Shown here piece after piece: positions 46,641 through 52,903 of a stretch of 52,903 bases of DNA. The position numbers and the translations under genes were made by a program. Under the pieces are notes generated by a model. It was given only the letters and a program-made list of their open reading frames with translations, did no database searches and had not been told where the DNA came from. Position 1 is the first letter of the stretch, and every line of letters starts with the position of its first letter. Source of the stretch: Candidatus Kaiserbacteria bacterium RIFCSPLOWO2_01_FULL_45_25 (GTDB lineage: Bacteria; Patescibacteriota; Minisyncoccia; Phycocordibacterales; UBA918); NCBI GenBank assembly GCA_001781415.1, contig MFLT01000008.1:1-52903 (forward strand). The letters are read 5' to 3'.

Positions 46641-48894
46641 CAACTGCTACTGCTTCGTCCAATTTCACAGACAAAAGTTTTGAGATTCCATCCCCTCCCA
46701 TCGTCACTCCATACAAGATACCAGCGCGACTCATCGTCTCGCGGTTGTGCGTGATAAGAATCAGTTGAGACTTCTTGGCCAGCTCTTCAATCATGTCACC
46801 ATAGCGACGACTGTTAGCTTCGTCCAAAGCCGCATCAGTCTCATCGAGGATAATGAACGGTGGTGGATTAACCTGACTCATCGCAAAGATAAGGGCGATG
46901 GAAGTGAGTGCTCGCTCACCACCAGACAGCATCTCCAAACCCTTCACGCGCTTGTTTGGCAGCTTAGCGATGAGTTCTATACCGTCTTCTTTTTTCTCCT
47001 CTACCTCTTCCCCTTCTTCAAAGAGTTCTTCATCAGCACCACGGGTTTTGGTGACCACAGTCACCAGTTCAGCTTCACCACCACCAAACATTAGTGTAAA
47101 GAAACGATTAAACTCTGCTGAGATTTTTTTGATACCAACTACAAATTGTTCCTCCAGCTTGCTGTCTAGCTCAGCAATTAGTTCGCGGAGTTTTATAATT
47201 GAAGCCTCTAGGTCGGCAATTTCGTGCGCCAAGAATGCATCACGTTCTTTGGCGTCGTTGTATTCTTTAATGATTTCATCAGTAGCGCCAATACCAAGTT
47301 CCTCCAGACGAATCTTTAGCTTCTCCAGTTCATGACGACGAGTACGTTGGGCATCACGATCTTCAGCTGCTAACACTTCTATTGATACTTCCTTGCCTTC
47401 CTCATCAAGAATTTTAAAATCATAATACGCTGCGGCTGCCCGCCCCAAAAGAGCAACTGCTTCTTGCAGTTCACGCTTAAATTCATTACGGTCACGCTCA
47501 AGAATAGCCAGCTCTCTATCAATACGCTCAAGCTTAGTCTCAAGCTCACGCTGCTCACCCACCAAGCGGAACACTGCTCGCTCCGCTTCGCGACCATCGG
47601 TTGCTGCCGCTACGCGTGCTTGCTCGATACCTTCATAGGTAGCGCGAGCCTTGGCTTCGTCACGAATAGAATCTGCCACCCGCTTAGTTAAAGCAGACAT
47701 TTCATCTTTAAGTCTACCGAGTTCTTTTTTATCAAATTCAGAGGTGGTGTCTTTGGCCTCGGAGGAGCGTTCAATAAACAACTTCAGTCGGTGCACAATA
47801 TCAGAAAGCGCCCGCTGCAAAATTGTCACTTCATTTTTTTGCAGGGCCTTACCAACCTGCTGCTCAATATCAGTAATCAAAGCTGAGATATCTTTGTACG
47901 CCACTGCCTTGCCTTCGGTACTGGTAGCCCGACGTTCCTGCTCAGCCAGGCGGCGCTCCAAGAGTGCAATCTGCCCTTCGTACTTACTCACCTCCCTCTC
48001 TGCCTGCTGGCGTTCCATTACAGCCTTCTGTACCGCCTCCTGCGCTGCAATGAGTGGTTCTGAGTCACTCTTGGATTCAGTGGCCTGGAGAGTCTTTTTA
48101 GCATCAGCCAAATCAGCGGCAGCCTTCTTAAGCAAGGCTTCTGGTTCACGACGTTCGGCCAATAACCGATCATGATGAAACGCAATGTACACGTCTTCAC
48201 GGCGTAAGTATTCACCATACACACTCTTAAGTTGTTCTTGGAGTTGGAGTGATTTTTCAATCTTCTGAACTTGCTTCTCCAGGTATTTCAAATGCGGCGC
48301 CGCTTCTCGCCTGAGAGACTCTACCTGAGCTACGTTCTCTACTGTCTTATTAAGTTTACGCTCTGCCTCTTGGCGTTTGTATTGATAAATCTTTAGACCG
48401 AGCGCGTCTTCAATCATCTCACGACGTTCTTTTGGATTGGCAGTCAAAATTCTATCAGCTTCACCTTGAGAAATTATATGGTGACCAGTTGAGCCAATAT
48501 TGGCAGACGCCAACAACTCCTGTATGTCTTTAAGGCGGACCGCAGAGCCGTTTAAGATATATTCATTTTGTCCATCGCGATGCACTACGCGCTCGATACG
48601 GATTTCTTCGAAGTCTAATGGGAATACCTTCTTGGTGTTATCAAGTACGATAGTAACCCCAGCTCGGTTGCCGCGCGCGACCGATGATGACCCGCCCCAA
48701 ATCAAATCTTCACCGCGCTTGCCGCGCATAGACTTAACAGACTGCTCACCGAGTACAAACCGAAAAGACTCCGCTACGTTACTTTTGCCAGAACCATTTG
48801 GTCCAACAATCGCCGTGATGGGCGCAGAAAATTCCAATTCGCCTTTTTTGGCAAACGACTTAAATCCAGCAATAGTGAGCTCCTTGAGGTACAT
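46633..48894 (-). CDS. smc: SMC-family ATPase, unusually short (753 aa)
   Basis: MYLKELTIAGFKSFAKKGELEFSAPITAIVGPNGSGKSNVAESFRFVLGEQ; C-terminal LSGGERALTSIALIFAMSQVNPPPFIILDETDAALDEAN. Confidence 0.88.
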   Translation of the reverse strand: MYLKELTIAGFKSFAKKGELEFSAPITAIVGPNGSGKSNVAESFRFVLGEQSVKSMRGKRGEDLIWGGSSSVARGNRAGVTIVLDNTKKVFPLDFEEIRIERVVHRDGQNEYILNGSAVRLKDIQELLASANIGSTGHHIISQGEADRILTANPKERREMIEDALGLKIYQYKRQEAERKLNKTVENVAQVESLRREAAPHLKYLEKQVQKIEKSLQLQEQLKSVYGEYLRREDVYIAFHHDRLLAERREPEALLKKAAADLADAKKTLQATESKSDSEPLIAAQEAVQKAVMERQQAEREVSKYEGQIALLERRLAEQERRATSTEGKAVAYKDISALITDIEQQVGKALQKNEVTILQRALSDIVHRLKLFIERSSEAKDTTSEFDKKELGRLKDEMSALTKRVADSIRDEAKARATYEGIEQARVAAATDGREAERAVFRLVGEQRELETKLERIDRELAILERDRNEFKRELQEAVALLGRAAAAYYDFKILDEEGKEVSIEVLAAEDRDAQRTRRHELEKLKIRLEELGIGATDEIIKEYNDAKERDAFLAHEIADLEASIIKLRELIAELDSKLEEQFVVGIKKISAEFNRFFTLMFGGGEAELVTVVTKTRGADEELFEEGEEVEEKKEDGIELIAKLPNKRVKGLEMLSGGERALTSIALIFAMSQVNPPPFIILDETDAALDEANSRRYGDMIEELAKKSQLILITHNRETMSRAGILYGVTMGGDGISKLLSVKLDEAVAVAK

Positions 48895-48908
48895 AACAAC
48901 TTCTCTAA

Positions 48909-49472
48909 TTACCAGTCCTCAGCGCCAACACTATAGACGGCGTAGGTGTTCGCTGGCACGGTAGTACCACAAGCACCACCAGCAGACGGACAGCGAGAAA
49001 GTTCTTCACCATAAGCGGCGATTGTCTCAAGTTCAACCGAGTCAAACACCATCAGCTTATAACTGGAACCAGTGGCGTCAGTCCGATAATAAAAACCACG
49101 ATTGGCCTCGTCTTCAAACATAGTGTCAGTTGGAAGTTCTGAGGTAAAGTCTGGAACAAAAGTAACTCCAGCGGTGTGTCCGGTTATGTAATTAGTACAT
49201 GACGTGAAGTTACCAGAAGTAGCTGGACCAGGACCGGCGAAGTTGGCGGCCGCAGTTGAACACCCAGCAGCTGGGTAGCGACCGTATTGTGCTTTGTATA
49301 ACTCAAGAGAAAGCTGTAGCTCCTTGAGTTCAGTCATGCGGGCTTTATCTCGTGATGACTTACGAGCATCACCGAAGTTTGCAAACAACACCGCTGAGAG
49401 GAGAGCAATGATGGTGACTACCACCATCAGCTCAACCAATGTAAATCCCTTTTTAAAAATTGCTTTTTCCAT
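48909..49472 (-). CDS. Type IV pilin/pseudopilin-like protein
   Basis: KKGFTLVELMVVVTIIALLSAVLFANF prepilin N-terminus. Confidence 0.88.
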   Translation of the reverse strand: MEKAIFKKGFTLVELMVVVTIIALLSAVLFANFGDARKSSRDKARMTELKELQLSLELYKAQYGRYPAAGCSTAAANFAGPGPATSGNFTSCTNYITGHTAGVTFVPDFTSELPTDTMFEDEANRGFYYRTDATGSSYKLMVFDSVELETIAAYGEELSRCPSAGGACGTTVPANTYAVYSVGAEDW

Positions 49473-49479
49473 AATAAAT

Positions 49480-50226
49480 TTACTTACAAATAACAACGGC
49501 AGTATTTCGCACTTCAGCCGCACGGTTAACTCCACCAGCTAGTGGCTCAAATCCGCCCCACACTCCAAACGATCGTTCAAAGCGTCCGTTACCACCATCT
49601 AGATTTGTACCCGTACTCATACGACAATTTGGAATTGATCCATAAGAAGTAGCTGATCCTGGTGGTTCATTGGCAGCCAATGTGGCGGTGGTGCACCAAC
49701 CTGAAGTATCTACACCGTTTACACCAAGGTTCTGCAAACGTCCAAGTGAGTCTGGTCTAATATCACAACTTCGCAGCGGATTAGTGTAGTCAACCAACTC
49801 AGCTTCTACGGTATTCATGGCCATAATTTTATAGACAGTGCCATTAGCGTTAGTTCTATATACGTATCCAGAATCAAGACCGTTTAGTTTCTCCTCAAAG
49901 GGCAAGACAGAAATAAACTCTGGTGCCAAACCAATAATGTACTGAGAACTGCCGGCCGCACAGGCGTAACTGGTGCCTGGCTGTCCAGACCAAGTATTAG
50001 CTCCCCGACAACCTTCTGGGTAGCGACCGTTATTGTTCTTATATAACTCCACGGCGCTTTGCAGTGAGCGTATGTCAGCTTGGCGTTTGGCATCACGACT
50101 TAGTTGTCCAGACTGCAGAGCATTAACTGCAATCACAGCCGTTAAGAGGGCTACAATCGAAATCACTACCAAAAGCTCTAGGAGGGTAAATCCTGAGGAA
50201 CGTTTCTGTAGCGCGCTCTTATTCAT
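49480..50226 (-). CDS. Type IV pilin/pseudopilin-like protein
   Basis: RSSGFTLLELLVVISIVALLTAVIAVNAL prepilin N-terminus. Confidence 0.88.
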   Translation of the reverse strand: MNKSALQKRSSGFTLLELLVVISIVALLTAVIAVNALQSGQLSRDAKRQADIRSLQSAVELYKNNNGRYPEGCRGANTWSGQPGTSYACAAGSSQYIIGLAPEFISVLPFEEKLNGLDSGYVYRTNANGTVYKIMAMNTVEAELVDYTNPLRSCDIRPDSLGRLQNLGVNGVDTSGWCTTATLAANEPPGSATSYGSIPNCRMSTGTNLDGGNGRFERSFGVWGGFEPLAGGVNRAAEVRNTAVVICK

Positions 50227-50280
50227 AGCAAAAGTATACCATGCAGCCATAACCAGGCTTTGATTAAGCTGTTAGTTGAT

Positions 50281-50321
50281 ACAAAAAAGCTCCGGTGGAG
50301 GCGGAGCTTTTTTGTATCAAG
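50281..50321. terminator. Intrinsic terminator
   Basis: acaaaaaAGCTCCGgtggaggCGGAGCTtttttgt. Confidence 0.88.
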
Positions 50322-50333
50322 GTAAGAACCATA

Positions 50334-51047
50334 TTATTCGTCCCAACCCTTGGCTTTGATTGCAGCCTGTGCCGCTTGTTGTTCGGCTTCTTGTTTAGAG
50401 CGGCCTTTGCCTTCCCCTACTTTTTCGTGACGTAAGAAGACTCCGACGGTAAAGATACGGTCGTGGTCTGGTCCGTCTTGTGAAAGCGTATCGTAGGTTG
50501 GTGTAATTGAGGCGTGTTCTTGGGAAAGTTCCTGGAAGCGACTCTTGGCATCTTGCCACAAACGCTGTTTAACAATGTCTTCAGTATTTCCAAATAATCT
50601 ATCAGCGATAAACTTCTTCGCACTATCATAACCTTGGTCGAGATACATCGCACCAATACAAGATTCAAAAACGTTCGCCAAGATGTACTGCCGCGCTCGT
50701 CCTTCATCCTTTGATTCACCCTTAGACATCAGTAGGTATTTGTTTACACCTAGAATCTCTGAAGCGGCTGCGAGTGAATTAGTGTTAACCAAAGCCGCTC
50801 GGATAGCAGTGAGCTCTCCTTCTGGTTTCTCAGGATACTTTGAAAATAGGTAGTCAGTCACTACAAGCTCAAGCACAGCATCACCCAAAAACTCTAGTCG
50901 CTCGTTATGCTCCCAGGTTGCTTCGCGATGTTCATTTAAATACGAACGGTGTGTCACTGCAGACAAAAGAATGGTAGGGTCAGCAAAGGTAACACCCAGT
51001 ATTTCCTGGAGCATTTGTAGGTCGGATTCAATATTTCGTTCAGACAT
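50334..51047 (-). CDS. rnc: Ribonuclease III
   Basis: NERLEFLGDAVLELVVTDYLF signature, ESCIGAMYLDQG, C-terminal dsRBD GEGKGRSKQEAEQQAAQAAI. Confidence 0.95.
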   Translation of the reverse strand: MSERNIESDLQMLQEILGVTFADPTILLSAVTHRSYLNEHREATWEHNERLEFLGDAVLELVVTDYLFSKYPEKPEGELTAIRAALVNTNSLAAASEILGVNKYLLMSKGESKDEGRARQYILANVFESCIGAMYLDQGYDSAKKFIADRLFGNTEDIVKQRLWQDAKSRFQELSQEHASITPTYDTLSQDGPDHDRIFTVGVFLRHEKVGEGKGRSKQEAEQQAAQAAIKAKGWDE

Positions 51048-51082
51048 AGGTGTATTTCCAGTTATTGTTTTTGAGAGTATCA

Positions 51083-51985
51083 CTATTTACTGCGTCTGCC
51101 AACCAACATGGTAATGGCCTTGGTTACAATCGGCAAAATGTCTTCGTAGAAGTTAAGGGCCAAGATATCAGCCACTCGGAACCATCTAGCATCATCAAGT
51201 CCTCCCTTCTTAGCCAGAACCAGTTCTTGGTATGGAGCTTTGGCGAGGAAGTAGTGTACTTGCTTACGAACCTTTCCTTTTTCAGGTTGTGTAGCAATGT
51301 ATTCGTTGTTACCAAGCTCTGCTTCAATCTCTACCGGAAGACCAATCTCTTCGAGAAGAGCTCGCATCGCTCCCTGCTCTACCGTCTCAGCGTCCGCCAC
51401 CTTACTCTTAGATAGAGTCCAGTGTCCAAAGATATCGTGCACCAGAGCAAAGTACATCTCGCCATTTTCCTCAGCATAAACCACCGCTCCGGAGAGACGC
51501 TCAATTGGCATCTGGTCAAATGGTACTTCCTTCTTGCGGCGCTTACTTTGCTCTTCTTTTCCTGGTTCGCCAATTTCTTTGTAGACAGCACCAAGTACTC
51601 CGTTTACAAAACGACTACTGTTATCGCCACCAAATTGTTTAGCTAGTTCAATGGCTTCGTTAATAGCTACCTTAGCTGGGACCTCTGAACGTTCCGAAAA
51701 CAACAACTCAAAAAGCCCAAGACGAAGGATGTTTCTGTCTACGGGTGAAATTCTATCAATTGGCCACTCCGGAGCGGCTTTAGAAATGACTAGGTCCAGT
51801 TCGGTCTGCTTACTCAAAATACCAGTAAGCAACTTCTCCATAAAAGGTCGGTCGGTCTTATTTTGTGCAAATTCTTCAATGTTGCGATCTAGAATATCTA
51901 TAACGTCCTTTTTATCGACTGCATTTAAATCCCACTCGAAGAGGGCTTGAAGAACGATACTACGTGAAAGGTGCCTATTTGCCAT
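51083..51985 (-). CDS. nusB: NusB-Nudix fusion protein
   Basis: N-terminal NusB (RSIVLQALFEWDLN...PVDRNILRLGLFELLF...AINEAIELAKQFGGDNSSRFVNGVLGAV) plus C-terminal Nudix-like domain (AETVEQGAMRALLEEIGLPVE). Confidence 0.85.
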   Translation of the reverse strand: MANRHLSRSIVLQALFEWDLNAVDKKDVIDILDRNIEEFAQNKTDRPFMEKLLTGILSKQTELDLVISKAAPEWPIDRISPVDRNILRLGLFELLFSERSEVPAKVAINEAIELAKQFGGDNSSRFVNGVLGAVYKEIGEPGKEEQSKRRKKEVPFDQMPIERLSGAVVYAEENGEMYFALVHDIFGHWTLSKSKVADAETVEQGAMRALLEEIGLPVEIEAELGNNEYIATQPEKGKVRKQVHYFLAKAPYQELVLAKKGGLDDARWFRVADILALNFYEDILPIVTKAITMLVGRRSK

Positions 51986-52078
51986 AAAAAAATGTACTAA
52001 AATTCTACTGAGATTACTATACCATGTTAAATAACATGAAGGTGGACCAAATCCACACTACTCCGACCATAAATTAAA

Positions 52079-52108
52079 AACCAAACCCCTTGCGGGGTTT
52101 GGTTTTTA
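52079..52108 (-). terminator. Intrinsic terminator after rpmF
   Basis: aaaccAAACCCCttgcGGGGTTTggttttt. Confidence 0.85.
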
Positions 52109-52110
52109 AT

Positions 52111-52380
52111 TTATTTTGCTTCTTCAGTCGCTACTGGAGTCTCTGCCACTTCTCCACTTCGAGCCTCTTTCTTGGCTAGGATACGGGCCTCTCGGTCCTT
52201 CTTCTTAGCTGCCAAATCAATAACTACACGTCCCTTATAGAAACCACACGCTAGACACATGTGATGTGGGCGGTGATGTGCTCCACAGTTCTTACACACA
52301 GCCATTTCTGGTGCAGTAAGCGCATGATGAGAGCGTCGGTTGGCGGTGTGTGACCGCGTATGTCGCATTCGAATTACCAT
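52111..52380 (-). CDS. rpmF: 50S ribosomal protein L32 with C-terminal extension
   Basis: RHTRSHTANRRSHHAL, CKNCGAHHRPHHMCLACGFYKGR zinc-binding motif. Confidence 0.92.
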   Translation of the reverse strand: MVIRMRHTRSHTANRRSHHALTAPEMAVCKNCGAHHRPHHMCLACGFYKGRVVIDLAAKKKDREARILAKKEARSGEVAETPVATEEAK

Positions 52381-52446
52381 AGTGGCGAAACTATAGCAAA
52401 TCCTTGTAAAAAAGCAACTGTTTTAAGGGCAAATGGGCGGTTTTGG

Positions 52447-52903
52447 CTATTTCCTAGCCTTTTCTGCCATTTCTAGGGCTATATTGCGACAAAAACTGAC
52501 CCGGTGCTCCGGCGAGAGTCCGTGCTCCGTTACCGCCGTTCGATGCCTTTTTGTACCATATCCTTTATGAGTCGCAAAGTCGTACGGCACATACTTAGCT
52601 TTTTTGGCCAGCTTAGTCATATAAGCATCACGCGTCACTTTGGCAAAAATCGACGCCAGCCCAATCACTGGCTCTTTAGCATCACCTTTAATAATTGTCT
52701 CTTGGTGGACAAACTCTACTGGGGCTTTGAGTCCACCATCTAGCAGGACGAGGCAATCAGCTGGCTTGGCTCCCGCACGGGCCACAACCTCAGCCAAGCC
52801 TTCCACTAGCGCTTCACGAATCACAACTGCAACCCCCCGCTTATCAATCTCCTTGGCGGTTTTAAATACGACTACCGGAATAATCCCGGCGGCCGAAGCT
52901 AGC
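52447..52903 (-). CDS. rnhB: Ribonuclease HII (partial, N-terminus beyond right edge)
   Basis: IIKGDAKEPVIGLASIFAKVTRDAYM, YDFATHKGYGTKRHRTAVTEHGLSPEHRVSF; frame open upstream of 52824 to the window edge. Confidence 0.92.
   Translation of the reverse strand, partial: LASAAGIIPVVVFKTAKEIDKRGVAVVIREALVEGLAEVVARAGAKPADCLVLLDGGLKAPVEFVHQETIIKGDAKEPVIGLASIFAKVTRDAYMTKLAKKAKYVPYDFATHKGYGTKRHRTAVTEHGLSPEHRVSFCRNIALEMAEKARK

Overview
This 52.9-kb window reads as a bacterial housekeeping chromosome segment. It is compact, with standard-code ORFs and short intergenic gaps. Protein style suggests a Candidate Phyla Radiation (Patescibacteria/Parcubacteria-like) genome, but that is inference only. Core content: F-type ATPase genes (atpB-E-F-H-A, minus strand, atpA cut by the left edge), a DEAD-box helicase, CNNM/CorC transporter, truB, an alpha-glucan cluster (GH15, GH57, GT4), rpmG, class I FBP aldolase, prmC, hisS, uppP, a DsbA-like protein, a UvrD-like helicase with C-terminal nuclease motif, a Na+/H+ antiporter, rpoD with a histone-H1-like tail, dnaG, rpoC, rpoB, trmD, two Nudix-type proteins (one fused to NusB), a KH protein, rpsP, rnr, a short SMC, two pilin-like proteins, rnc, rpmF and rnhB (cut by the right edge). 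Small accessory genes for secreted or membrane proteins sit between the core genes. The most interesting material is non-coding: (1) four tandem minus-strand units at about 42.02-43.12 kb, each with a sigma70-type promoter, an RNA whose 5' and 3' ends pair, and an intrinsic terminator; (2) an orphan promoter-RNA-terminator unit at about 45.15-45.42 kb; (3) a diverged repeat family at 14.7-15.15 kb, with another copy at 46.55-46.64 kb, whose two hairpins are preserved by compensatory changes; (4) a nested cruciform or multibranch element at 40.17-40.31 kb; (5) large perfect palindromes and a 95-bp direct repeat in the small-membrane-protein islet at 29.3-30.95 kb. No tRNA, rRNA, CRISPR array or transposase was recognised. 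All calls are by eye, with no database search.
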